Below, piece after piece: positions 1 to 7,588 of a stretch of 12,446 bases of DNA. Positions within the stretch are counted from its first letter, which is position 1. Each line of letters opens with the position of its first letter. The translations under genes and the position numbers were made by a program. The notes below the pieces were generated by a model that was not told the origin of the DNA, did not search any database, and saw only the letters and a program-made list of their open reading frames with translations. This DNA comes from Chitinophagaceae bacterium (GTDB lineage Bacteria > Bacteroidota > Bacteroidia > Chitinophagales > Chitinophagaceae). The stretch covers positions 1-12,446 of the forward strand of contig JACFNM010000100.1 in assembly GCA_019454915.1 (NCBI GenBank). Direction: 5' to 3'.

Positions 1-97
1 ATCATCGTTAGTGAAACGGGTTTCTTCAGTTTTGCGGATGAGGGATTGCTATAGGGAAACAGTGATTGCAATTAATGCAGGTGATGTATCTCAGATA

Positions 98-141
98 TTA
101 TCCGTTATTCGGGCAACTGAACATTTCGGAACAACGGATAA
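98..141. repeat. Inverted repeat downstream of pntB
   Basis: A perfect 9-bp inverted repeat (TTATCCGTT at 98-106, AACGGATAA at 133-141) gains three more pairs after one mismatch (TTC 108-110 with GAA 129-131), leaving an 18-nt loop. It begins 24 bp beyond the pntB stop codon, where a terminator would be expected, but the minus-strand sequence after the hairpin is only AT-rich and lacks a clear T run. It could be a weak terminator, an mRNA 3'-end stabiliser or an operator for a gene left of the window. The rest of 1-164 shows no convincing gene. Confidence 0.4.
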
Positions 142-164
142 CAGCAAGGTTCTGGAGTCGTCAC

Positions 165-1553
165 TTATAATTCTTTCAACTCGCCAACTAATTTCGTGAT
201 CACCTGTTTGGCATCACCAAATAGCATCAGGCAATTATCGGCGCCAAACAATTCATTTTCAATACCGGCATAACCGGCTCTCATGCTTCGTTTACACACA
301 ATCACCGTCTGTGCCTTTTCCACGTTTAAGACGGGCATACCATAGATGGGGCTTCCCGGGTTGGTCTTTGCTGCGGGATTAACTACATCATTAGCGCCTA
401 CCACAAATACTAAATCTGTATTGGCAAAGTCGTCATTGATGGCATCCATTTCATACAACTTATCGTAGGGCACATTGGCCTCCGCCAATAATACATTCAT
501 GTGCCCCGGCATTCTTCCGGCAACAGGATGGATAGCATAACGGACATTAACTCCTTTCTTCTCGCAGATTTCTCCCAATTCCCGCACAACATGCTGAGCC
601 TGTGCAACCGCCATACCGTACCCCGGAACAATAATAAGGGAAGATACGGTATCAAATATTTGAGCGGCTTCTTCAACGCCTACTTCTTTCACAACAATAT
701 CCGAAGCGCCGGTTTGCTCCGCACTGCCGGTCGTCTGACCAAATCCGCCCATCAGGATATTGGCCAGTGAACGGTTCATAGCCTTTGACATAATCTGTGT
801 TAAAATCAGTCCCGATGCTCCCACTAAAGCCCCTGCCACAATCAATACCTGATTTCCGAGTACAAAACCCGTAGCACAGGCTGCCATCCCGGAATAGGAA
901 TTCAACAGAGAAATCACTACCGGCATATCTGCACCGCCAATTGGGATCACTACCAATATTCCCAGGATAAGCGCAAGGATGCTGAGGATAACCATGTGAG
1001 CCGGATTAGAAACATTCAGCAACGCAAATACGGTCACGCCAATGGCAACAATCAGGAGTACCAAATTAATCAAATGCTGCCCTTTGAACACGATGGCTCT
1101 GCCTGTAATACTGCCATTTAATTTCAAAAAAGCCACTACCGATCCGGTAAAGGTTACTCCGCCAATCAATATACTCAGAGCCACGCTTATATTGGTAATA
1201 TTGTCGGTGATGATACTCCTTTCCTGGGTATTCAGCCAAAAATCCGCCAGCGCCACACCAAGAGAAGCCAACCCTCCAAATCCGTTAAAAAGGGCAACCA
1301 TCTCGGGAACCTTGGTCATGTGTACCTTGTATGCTATGATTAGCCCGATTGCCGAGCCGATAATGATACATATAAAAATATCTATCCAACTAATGGCTTC
1401 TATCTGTATGACGGTTGCCAGGATGGCTATCAGCATCCCAACGGCAGACCACATGTTTCCTTTTCGTGCGGTTTTTATCCTGCCCAGCATTTTGATGCCG
1501 ATAATAAATAACACAGAAGCGATTAAGTAAGCTGTCAGTATCAGAATATTCAT
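165..1553 (-). CDS. pntB: NAD(P) transhydrogenase subunit beta (PntB)
   Basis: PntB is the inner-membrane and NADP(H)-binding subunit of the proton-translocating transhydrogenase, which couples proton inflow to hydride transfer from NADH to NADP+. The 462 residues match the usual length (E. coli PntB is also 462). Residues 1-260 are a run of hydrophobic helices (domain II) containing the conserved GGADMPVV segment (D209) and LLNSYSG (N218, aligning with E. coli Asn222). The C-terminal domain III, from about residue 285, has the NADP-binding GYGMAVAQAQ motif at 311-320, HPVAGRMPGHMN, VGANDVVNPAA at 385-395 and KRSMRAGYAG at 421-430. It is the last gene of the operon, 19 bp after pntAB. One oddity: the position I align with the proton-channel residue His91 of E. 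coli is Asn90 here. No Shine-Dalgarno sequence is visible, as is common in this phylum. Confidence 0.97.
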   Translation of the reverse strand: MNILILTAYLIASVLFIIGIKMLGRIKTARKGNMWSAVGMLIAILATVIQIEAISWIDIFICIIIGSAIGLIIAYKVHMTKVPEMVALFNGFGGLASLGVALADFWLNTQERSIITDNITNISVALSILIGGVTFTGSVVAFLKLNGSITGRAIVFKGQHLINLVLLIVAIGVTVFALLNVSNPAHMVILSILALILGILVVIPIGGADMPVVISLLNSYSGMAACATGFVLGNQVLIVAGALVGASGLILTQIMSKAMNRSLANILMGGFGQTTGSAEQTGASDIVVKEVGVEEAAQIFDTVSSLIIVPGYGMAVAQAQHVVRELGEICEKKGVNVRYAIHPVAGRMPGHMNVLLAEANVPYDKLYEMDAINDDFANTDLVFVVGANDVVNPAAKTNPGSPIYGMPVLNVEKAQTVIVCKRSMRAGYAGIENELFGADNCLMLFGDAKQVITKLVGELKEL

Positions 1554-1572
1554 TACAGGAAATAGTTTCGGT

Positions 1573-1863
1573 TTATTTTTTCTTTTTAAACATCTTCAGC
1601 ATGCGGTCAGTCACCGCATACCCACCCACAACATTGATGGTGGCTAAGATTAGAGCAATCATCCCCAACCATTTGCTCAGAGAAGCGTATCCCGCTACAT
1701 TGCCTGATATAATAGCTCCCACAATAGTGATGCCCGAAATAGCATTAGAGCCCGACATCAGGGGCGTATGCAACGTAGGCGGCACTTTGTTAATTAGTTC
1801 AAAACCCAGGTAGCTCGCCAGCACTAACACATACATTAAAATGATAAATGATTCACCCGTCAT
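1573..1863 (-). CDS. pntAB: NAD(P) transhydrogenase subunit alpha part 2 (PntAB)
   Basis: A 96-residue membrane protein corresponding to the C-terminal membrane part of E. coli PntA. Here it is a separate gene, as in the three-subunit enzymes of Rhodospirillum type. Three hydrophobic segments are visible (about residues 5-24, 42-57 and 63-85). Between the first two is the hallmark VPPTLHTPLMSGSNAISG, which is highly conserved in this subunit. The protein ends in a lysine cluster (FKKKK), consistent with a cytoplasmic C-terminus. It assembles with PntB to form the proton channel and docks the soluble NAD-binding subunit PntAA. It lies 18 bp after the pntAA stop and 19 bp before pntB, so the three are almost certainly cotranscribed. 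The family is short, so the size is normal and the gene is not a fragment. Confidence 0.95.
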   Translation of the reverse strand: MTGESFIILMYVLVLASYLGFELINKVPPTLHTPLMSGSNAISGITIVGAIISGNVAGYASLSKWLGMIALILATINVVGGYAVTDRMLKMFKKKK

Positions 1864-1881
1864 TATAATTCAGTTAAGAAG

Positions 1882-3006
1882 TTATTTTGATAAAATTGAT
1901 TTTGTGAACTCATGTACCAGCTCACCCTTATGCGTAATTAAACACCCCCTGGTGATTTCTTCTTCCATTTCCCATTTAAAGCCATCCCTGGTGGCCAAAT
2001 GCAGCAACAAAGCGCTGATGTTGGTTGCATAAAGCTGACTCGCATTTACCGGGAGCGTGGAAGGTAAATTGGACTCGCCGATTATTGTTACTCCATGTTT
2101 CACTACCGTTTTGTCCAATTCTGACAGAGCACAATTTCCACCCGACTCCACTGCCATATCCACTATCACCGAACCTGGTTTCATCGTTTTTACCATTTCT
2201 TCGGTAACAAGTACCGGCGATTTTTTTCCTATAACAAGTGCAGTCGTGATAACAATATCCGCTTCTTTGATCCTATCTTCTATCAATTGCTTCTGTTTCG
2301 CCAGAAACTCCGCCGACACTTCCCTTGCGTATCCTCCTTCAGTTTTAACTCCTTCGGCCCCTTCTACCACCAGAAAACGTCCTCCCAGGGATTCCACCTG
2401 CTCCTTTGTTTCGGGACGTACATCTGTAACCTCTACCATGGCGCCCAATCTCTTTGCCGTAGCGATCGCCTGAAGTCCCGCTACTCCCGCACCGAAAATT
2501 AAAACCTTAGCTGGGGTTATCGTTCCGGCGGCAGTCATCATCAATGGAAATATCTTTCCTAAGGCGTGGGCGCCCATGATGACTGTCTTGTAGCCCGCGA
2601 GGTTAGATTGAGAACTGAGAGCATCCATCTTCTGCGCCCGGGATATACGGGGTATCGCATCCATGGCGAAAGACGAAATCCTTCTCTCATTGAACACACT
2701 CAACAACTCGGGCCGGGTATAGGCATATAAAAAAGAAATACTAATGGCTTCATTCCTCATTAAGTTTGCTTCCTCTACAGTCGGCGCTTCTACTTTCAAT
2801 ATCACGTCTGCATTACACACATCAGACCTGGTAGACACGACGGCGCCGGCAGATGTATACTCTTCATCAGAAAAGCCGGATTGCTCTCCGGCGCCGCTTT
2901 CAATCAGTACATCAAATTCCTTTTTTACCAGGCTCCTGGCAACATCCGGGCTCAATGCCACCCGTCTTTCCCGCTCTTTGGTTTCTTTTAATACGCCAAC
3001 TTTCAT
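1882..3006 (-). CDS. pntAA: NAD(P) transhydrogenase subunit alpha part 1 (PntAA)
   Basis: The soluble NAD(H)-binding domain I subunit, related to alanine dehydrogenase. It has 374 residues, close to the Rhodospirillum rubrum counterpart. The start MKVGVLKETKERERRVALSP is the typical N-terminus of the family. The NAD-site segment PRISRAQKMDALSSQSN (119-135) carries R120, Q125, D128 and S131, spaced exactly like R. rubrum R127, Q132, D135 and S138. The Rossmann glycine motif FGAGVAG lies at 171-177, followed by the acidic D195 in VTDVRPE. The mobile-loop GGYA (224-227) is present. It is the first gene of the operon. The cut after residue 374, with the membrane part encoded separately, makes this the split-alpha form rather than a truncated E. 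coli-type PntA. Upstream of the ATG the mRNA is T-rich without a Shine-Dalgarno motif. Confidence 0.97.
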   Translation of the reverse strand: MKVGVLKETKERERRVALSPDVARSLVKKEFDVLIESGAGEQSGFSDEEYTSAGAVVSTRSDVCNADVILKVEAPTVEEANLMRNEAISISFLYAYTRPELLSVFNERRISSFAMDAIPRISRAQKMDALSSQSNLAGYKTVIMGAHALGKIFPLMMTAAGTITPAKVLIFGAGVAGLQAIATAKRLGAMVEVTDVRPETKEQVESLGGRFLVVEGAEGVKTEGGYAREVSAEFLAKQKQLIEDRIKEADIVITTALVIGKKSPVLVTEEMVKTMKPGSVIVDMAVESGGNCALSELDKTVVKHGVTIIGESNLPSTLPVNASQLYATNISALLLHLATRDGFKWEMEEEITRGCLITHKGELVHEFTKSILSK

Positions 3007-3315
3007 AAGAAATAAAAAAGGTTATTTTTTCAGTTCAGACCAATATGGCTCTTAAATATAACTGAAATAAGCAAGACAGAAAATAAATATTCTGATTTGT
3101 CAGCTACAATTTACAATATTCTTCCATACTTATAATGCGCTCCAACATTTCGTTCAAACAGCTTCACTCATACAGTATAGAAAGACAGCGAAAAGTAACC
3201 TGATGCCCGATAGCGGTTTCATCATCAAATATGAATGGACACGGCGGCGACGTTCGTTTATCGTCCTAAGGTTACTCTACTTACCCGGACCGTGGGGTCC
3301 GTTATTTCATCTTTT
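3007..3315. other. Intergenic region between the pnt operon and the 714-aa gene
   Basis: No gene is visible in these 309 bases. The pntAA-proximal half (about 3007-3190) is AT-rich and probably holds the pnt promoter. The other half is richer in G+C and carries several inverted repeats: AGTAACCT/AGGTTACT (3194-3201 with 3269-3276), GGAC/GTCC enclosing a GACG/CGTC pair (about 3237-3266), and a tight 6-bp hairpin, CGGACC-GTGG-GGTCCG, at 3286-3301. The last lies 15 bp past the stop codon of the 714-aa gene and might take part in termination, although a T run follows it only on the plus strand. No riboswitch class was recognised. Confidence 0.5.
3078..3109 (-). promoter_or_regulatory. Possible promoter for pntAA-pntAB-pntB
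   Basis: Read on the minus strand, TTG (3109-3107) is followed after 21 bases by TATTTTCT (3085-3078). This is a partial match to the Bacteroidota TTG / TAnnTTTG promoter, with the last two bases wrong. Spacing and position (about 70 bp ahead of the pntAA start) fit, but the region is AT-rich and such matches arise easily by chance. Confidence 0.2.
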
Positions 3316-5460
3316 CTAATTATTTTTCTTTTTTACGGAACGCACCGGTGCTTTCTTTTCATTCGGTTTAGCAGCAGGCTTTTCAGTCGTTTTCCTCGGT
3401 TGAGGTTGAGGTCGCGTTGCAGGCCTGGTCGGAGCAGGTCTCGTGCTTGGCCTCGATGGTGTAGTAGGTTTTGGTCCTGGTCTCGCTGGTCGTGTGACTG
3501 GTCGGGTTTCAGCGGGTCTTTCGCCTGGAGTAGTAGTGGGCCGGGTAGTCGGACGAACCTGCCCGTTGTTACCGGGCCTCGTTACCGGATTCGCCGGTCT
3601 GGCAACGGGTCGGACTATCCGGTCTCTGGTTTCTACAGCCATCCGGTTATTATAGACATTATTTCTCGTACTGGGCCGGGGCGCGGGTGCCGGCCTGGTA
3701 TTATAATTAGGTGGCCGATTAGTACTTACATTGGGATAACGGGGAGGTCTGTGCGAAGGACGATTTCCATAATAACCGCCATTCCATCCCCAGGGACGAT
3801 ATGGAGGCCGGTACATCGGAGGTCCGAACCAACCCCATCCATGGCCATAATAGCCGTGATAATGCATCCAGCCGTAATTGAAACTAAGTCCCCAACTCAC
3901 ACACCAACCACTCCACGGGCTATACATCATACCAAATCCCCAGGTATAAGGGCGCGGATAGTATCTGTATCCATACCAGGGATGATAATGCCATCCCGTA
4001 CCCCAAACAATAGTATGACGAAAACGGTAGCAGCCAAGATATCCGGGTGTATATCCAACATATATGTAACGTGGTGTTACATGGTAGATATGCACAAACT
4101 TAGCATTATATGCGCTGTTACTGGCGGGAATCTTCTCTACGTCGGCGGGCCGTTCATTGGCTACTTCCCAGGGTCCATCGGGTTTATTGCTCTTGAACCA
4201 GATACCATTCTCCAGGGCATAGTATTGATTGTTCGGCGCCCGCATTACGGTTATATTACTGTTTTCGGCAAGCAGAAGATTGGTGTTTTCAATACGAACG
4301 AACTTAGGAGCGCCATCATAAGTCACTGTACAGTTAACAGAATTTCTATCCACTTTAGCCGTCTGAGGGATATAAGCATCTATAATGGCTTCTTCAGCGG
4401 CATCCGTTCCCGCCACACTGGCAAGAACGCCATCTTTTTCCGAGCCCCGTGGAATAGACGCAAAGGCTGCTGGTAATTTATCAGAAGGCACATACTCCCA
4501 GGGTCCCTCTAATTTAGCACTTGAATACCACCTTCCCGCGAGCAGGATATAGTTCTTTTGGGACTCCACATCTTTAAATATTTCTTCCAATGAATTGTCA
4601 ACGTATAAAAGTGTGGAATTTTCAACCGCTTTATAGGTTGGCTCACCCTCGGTCTGAATCAATTCTGCCGGTTCTGTACTCACCAAAATATCAGTGGGCG
4701 TCGTAAATTTCACTTCTTCCCGATCATCCTCTTTTCCCTGTTTTTGCTCCTGTTCTTTTAGCGCCGCGTCTATGGCTTTAACTCTTGCGGGTAAGGTTTT
4801 CACGTTCACCCAACCACTCTTTATCCGGGCTGACCTATACCAGAAGTTTCCGCCATACAAATAATATCGCTTATCGTCAGGATTCTTAACCAGCAAATAA
4901 GGTGAATTAACCACTCTTACCATTTTTAAATCGTCATCCTGCTGTTCAATCGGCTCCCCATCAATCAGGATAAGGGTGGTTGGCCTATTTCTGTAGTAAA
5001 TAACAGGAGGTGTTGTATTGATACCCGATTCGGAATCTGCTTTCTCCTGCTGAAACATTTCCTTTAGCCGCCTGGTGTCCAATTTCATATTCATTGACGG
5101 GATAGCGGTTTCCACCACTTCTTTCAATATTGCGGAACTGGTTTCATCTCCATCTGAAAATTTTGATTTGGTAACTTTCACGGACTTTACCATAGCCGCA
5201 TCACTACCCGTGGGTTCCAATACCGCTTCGAACCACATTACGCCAAACGAGGGTTCGCCGTCTGTCGCTTTGCGAATAGATACCGCCGATCTCGCAGTAA
5301 CATCATTACCGTCATATTTTTCCGGCTGTGGCTCAAACACCGAAATAACCGTTCCGTCTGAAGCGGTAATTTCACGCGGCCAGGTGTTTTGTCCATTAAC
5401 GCTAAAGAGCGATAGTTGCACAAAAAGAAAACTAAGCAGTAAGGGAGCCTGGAACGGCAT
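3316..5460 (-). CDS. Secreted WY-repeat protein with aromatic region and basic Pro/Arg/Thr tail
   Basis: A 714-residue exported protein of unknown function. Residues 1-24 form a signal peptide (hydrophobic core LLLSFLFVQLSLFS, then VNGQN) with no lipobox cysteine. Residues 26-145 (WPREI, ISVFEPQPE, SFGVMWFEAV) match the N-terminal module of a widespread uncharacterised family often labelled 'carbohydrate-binding family V/XII'. Three related modules follow at about 152-232, 258-337 and 372-446. Each has an aromatic core of the type Y-x-L-x-G-x-W-Y/F-x-S, with GPW in the second and third and GW in the first. GTDAAEEAIIDAYIPQTAKV (351-370) is also family-typical. Residues 461-565 are dense in Trp, Tyr, His and Gly. 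Residues 566-714 are a low-complexity tail of Arg-Pro-Thr units ending in KKKNN, probably disordered and strongly basic. The gene appears monocistronic. Carbohydrate binding is an unproven family label; envelope localisation is inferred from the signal peptide. Confidence 0.88.
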   Translation of the reverse strand: MPFQAPLLLSFLFVQLSLFSVNGQNTWPREITASDGTVISVFEPQPEKYDGNDVTARSAVSIRKATDGEPSFGVMWFEAVLEPTGSDAAMVKSVKVTKSKFSDGDETSSAILKEVVETAIPSMNMKLDTRRLKEMFQQEKADSESGINTTPPVIYYRNRPTTLILIDGEPIEQQDDDLKMVRVVNSPYLLVKNPDDKRYYLYGGNFWYRSARIKSGWVNVKTLPARVKAIDAALKEQEQKQGKEDDREEVKFTTPTDILVSTEPAELIQTEGEPTYKAVENSTLLYVDNSLEEIFKDVESQKNYILLAGRWYSSAKLEGPWEYVPSDKLPAAFASIPRGSEKDGVLASVAGTDAAEEAIIDAYIPQTAKVDRNSVNCTVTYDGAPKFVRIENTNLLLAENSNITVMRAPNNQYYALENGIWFKSNKPDGPWEVANERPADVEKIPASNSAYNAKFVHIYHVTPRYIYVGYTPGYLGCYRFRHTIVWGTGWHYHPWYGYRYYPRPYTWGFGMMYSPWSGWCVSWGLSFNYGWMHYHGYYGHGWGWFGPPMYRPPYRPWGWNGGYYGNRPSHRPPRYPNVSTNRPPNYNTRPAPAPRPSTRNNVYNNRMAVETRDRIVRPVARPANPVTRPGNNGQVRPTTRPTTTPGERPAETRPVTRPARPGPKPTTPSRPSTRPAPTRPATRPQPQPRKTTEKPAAKPNEKKAPVRSVKKKNN

Positions 5461-5479
5461 AATATTAAAATTCAGGTAA

Positions 5480-6427
5480 ATGTTTACTAAAAATACTCAA
5501 ATTCGTTTAAGTTGTAATCCTAATTGCGAACAATTTATTAGAACGAACAGGAGCCATTCAGACAGTACCACCTTAGCAAAAAAAATACTATCCCTTAGCT
5601 CCAAAAGCAAATGGAAACGGATTGCCGCTATACCTCTTCAATTTAACACCTATCACACCCAGCGCATCACCAAAGTGAATGACTTCTTTTACATGACTGG
5701 CGTAAAGGTCATCCGGTGGCCGAAGCGTTATGAAAACGTCACCAATGGATTTGACCGGGACAATGGTGAAGGCGCCGGATATCTGTTCAAATTTGACAGC
5801 GGAGGTAAACTTATAGACAGTATCCAGTTGGGCGAAGGAGTGATTTATCATCCCGGCGGCATTGATTATGACGGTGAATACATTTGGGCGCCGGTATGTG
5901 AATATCGTCCACAAGGTAAATCGCTCATTTACCGGGTTGACCCCAAAACCATGAGTAAAACACTAATGGCAGAATGTGATGACGCTTTGGGCGCAATAGC
6001 GTACGAACGCGACGCTCATATCCTCGTCGGTATGAACTGGGGAAGCCGGGAGTTTTACACTTGGAAAGTAATTCATCAACAAAATACTTCTGAACTTCAC
6101 GCCATCTCATCCCAGGGAATCACCAACCCTCATTATTATATTGATTATCAGGATTGCAACTATATAGGTAGCGGGCTGATGCTTTGCGGGGGATTAAATA
6201 CGTATAAAGACTCCATCCGTAATTCCTCGTTTCGATTGGGTGGTATAGATGTAGTTGATATGAACAAGTTCTACGCCCGGCTTAGCCTGCCGGTAAGCGA
6301 ATGGTCGGATCGAGGAGCGGTAATGACCAACAATCCCTGCTTCGTTGAACTGGTAAATGGGAAGCTTCGTTTTTATTTCGTTCCGGATGACGATCGCTCG
6401 GTATTATATACTTATGAGTTAGAATGA
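5480..6427 (+). CDS. DUF6454-like protein
   Basis: A 315-residue protein that I recognise as resembling the DUF6454 family; no function is established. From about residue 43 the conserved segments appear in order: WKRIAAIPLQFNTYHTQ (45-61), GFDRDNGEGAGYLFKFD (90-106), IYHPGGIDYDGEYIWAP (122-138), YRPQGKSLIYRVDPKTM (142-158), NWGSREFYTW (186-195), HYYIDYQDC (218-226) and FVPDDDRS (300-307). The repeated strand-like blocks suggest a beta-propeller-like fold, which is inference. The start at 5480 is the only ATG before residue 72 and is preceded directly by an in-frame TAA. However, the first 30 residues look unlike the family and there is no signal peptide in frame, so the true N-terminus is uncertain. 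The gene diverges from the WY-repeat gene with 19 bp between starts, which leaves no normal room for two promoters. Confidence 0.85.
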   Translation: MFTKNTQIRLSCNPNCEQFIRTNRSHSDSTTLAKKILSLSSKSKWKRIAAIPLQFNTYHTQRITKVNDFFYMTGVKVIRWPKRYENVTNGFDRDNGEGAGYLFKFDSGGKLIDSIQLGEGVIYHPGGIDYDGEYIWAPVCEYRPQGKSLIYRVDPKTMSKTLMAECDDALGAIAYERDAHILVGMNWGSREFYTWKVIHQQNTSELHAISSQGITNPHYYIDYQDCNYIGSGLMLCGGLNTYKDSIRNSSFRLGGIDVVDMNKFYARLSLPVSEWSDRGAVMTNNPCFVELVNGKLRFYFVPDDDRSVLYTYELE

Positions 6428-6510
6428 GGAGGAAGCAAATTAATAAAGGATTTCCCCCGGAGTGCCGGTAAAGTAGAAGTATTTTTATAGAAATTAATCG
6501 TGCTTTCCAA

Positions 6511-6544
6511 TTGGCCCTCCTTTTCCAAATTTATCCTACCTTCC
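6511..6544 (+). promoter_or_regulatory. Candidate Bacteroidota promoter for the esterase gene
   Basis: TTG at 6511-6513 is followed after 23 bases by TACCTTCC at 6537-6544, close to the Bacteroidota -7 box TAnnTTTG (two mismatches at the end). The surrounding T/C-rich sequence is like the promoters common in Chitinophagaceae. It would give a very short leader before the ATG at 6560. Its position inside the longer open frame that begins at 6500 supports 6560 as the real start. Confidence 0.35.
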
Positions 6545-6559
6545 AAAAAACAAGTTTTC

Positions 6560-7489
6560 ATGAAACATTTGCTCTTATCGCTGTTTCTTCTGTCATCAGT
6601 AACCCCCTGCCTCTATTCTCAAAAAAAGCCAATGGAAATTCCTTTGTATCCCAATAATAATATCCCCGGCAACCTGCCGGGTCCCGATGAAGAAACGACA
6701 TCTTCCGAAGGTGGTATCGTAAGAGTAAATAAAATCAGAACGCCCACGCTCAAGGTATATCTCCCCGCCAAAGAAAAGGCTAACGGAGCAGCCGTGGTGA
6801 TTTGCCCCGGCGGCGGCTATAGTATCGTAGCTATTGATCATGAAGGTTATAAAGTGGCAGAGAAGTTCAATGAAATGGGCGTCGCCGCTTTTGTATTGAA
6901 ATATCGTATCCCGAATATTAAGAATCAGAAAGACCCGTCCATAGCGCCATTACAGGATGCCCAACAGGCAATACTAACCGTAAGGGCTAATGCACAAAAA
7001 TGGAATATCAACCCCGCCCGGGTAGGTATTATGGGGTTTTCCGCAGGTGGACATCTCGCCTCAACCGCTGCCACTCATTTTGATCGCGCACTGATCAGTA
7101 ATCCGGAGAAGATAAGTATTCGGCCTGATTTTGCTATGCTTATCTATCCTGTTATCAGCGCGGATCTATCCATCACCCATAGCGGGTCCTTTAAAAATCT
7201 TCTCGGAGAAAATCCCTCTCAGGAACAACTCAATCTATATTCAAATGAAAAACAGGTAACAGACCAGACGCCCCCGGCTTTCCTCGTTCATGCCTCCGAT
7301 GACAAGGGCGTTAATCCCAATAACAGCATCGTATTTTATCAGGCATTATTGAAGCATAATATCCCGGCAGAGATTCATATCTATCAAAACGGCGGACACG
7401 GCTTCGGCATGCATAATCCAACCACAAAAGAAGAATGGATAGACAGATGCCAAAACTGGATGGACGCTAATGGCTGGCTGAAGAAATAA
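6560..7489 (+). CDS. Secreted alpha/beta hydrolase, carbohydrate-esterase-like
   Basis: A 309-residue exported hydrolase, probably an esterase acting on acylated sugars or polysaccharides (acetyl xylan esterase / feruloyl esterase-like group). The frame is open from 6500, but the ATG at 6560 gives a clean signal peptide, MKHLLLSLFLLSSVTPCLYSQ, so that start is chosen. C17 is preceded by Pro and does not form a lipobox. The mature protein has the oxyanion-hole loop PGGGY (83-87), nucleophile elbow GFSAGG (159-164, Ser161), acidic residue D247 or D248 in HASDD, and catalytic His280 in NGGHGFG, so the triad appears intact. The N-terminal IPLYPN and PGPDEE stretches are typical of Bacteroidota members often annotated as acetylxylan esterase or 'endo-1,4-beta-xylanase'. 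The substrate cannot be read from the sequence. It converges with the isomerase-like gene, with 99 bp between them and no clear terminator. Confidence 0.93.
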   Translation: MKHLLLSLFLLSSVTPCLYSQKKPMEIPLYPNNNIPGNLPGPDEETTSSEGGIVRVNKIRTPTLKVYLPAKEKANGAAVVICPGGGYSIVAIDHEGYKVAEKFNEMGVAAFVLKYRIPNIKNQKDPSIAPLQDAQQAILTVRANAQKWNINPARVGIMGFSAGGHLASTAATHFDRALISNPEKISIRPDFAMLIYPVISADLSITHSGSFKNLLGENPSQEQLNLYSNEKQVTDQTPPAFLVHASDDKGVNPNNSIVFYQALLKHNIPAEIHIYQNGGHGFGMHNPTTKEEWIDRCQNWMDANGWLKK

Positions 7490-7588
7490 ATAACCGGTGC
7501 AGACCATACTGGCGGCTATCCAATCTCTTTCGCCGGCGGCATAACTAACAACTTAAAACAGAGCGTGCGCAAAACAGCGCCTGTAAAT

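Noticed and set aside
11..199. A 62-codon plus-strand open frame at the left edge, starting with GTG.
   Set aside because: It runs into the 3' end of pntB on the opposite strand, has no recognisable motif, and covers the inverted repeat. A partial gene cannot be excluded but is not supported.
3194..3260. Hammerhead-like text (GATGATGAAAC on the minus strand).
   Set aside because: The catalytic core needs a stem between CUGANGA and GAAA, and none is present.
3235..4476. A 413-codon open frame on the plus strand, antisense to the 714-aa gene.
   Set aside because: It is a shadow created by the Arg/Pro/Thr-rich tail and biased codons of the minus-strand gene. The translation is low-complexity Arg/Ser/Gly text with no domain, and the minus-strand product has a signal peptide and family matches.
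6424..6471. A 15-codon frame whose ATG overlaps the stop of the DUF6454-like gene (ATGA), in a purine-rich AGGAGGAAG stretch.
   Set aside because: It is very short and has no start-specific ribosome site. The purine-rich run is inside the frame rather than upstream of it.
6457..6486. CCGG-AGTG-CCGG hairpin with a later T run as a terminator after the DUF6454-like gene.
   Set aside because: The stem is only 4 bp and the T run is 13 bases away, too weak to call.
6500..6559. A 20-residue N-terminal extension of the esterase, starting at 6500.
   Set aside because: It would place the signal peptide internally and overlaps the candidate promoter. The ATG at 6560 gives a normal signal peptide.
7500..7580. 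GC-rich repeats between the convergent esterase and isomerase-like genes as a bidirectional terminator.
   Set aside because: Only short stems with wobble pairs or 4-bp arms can be drawn, and no T run is placed correctly on either strand.
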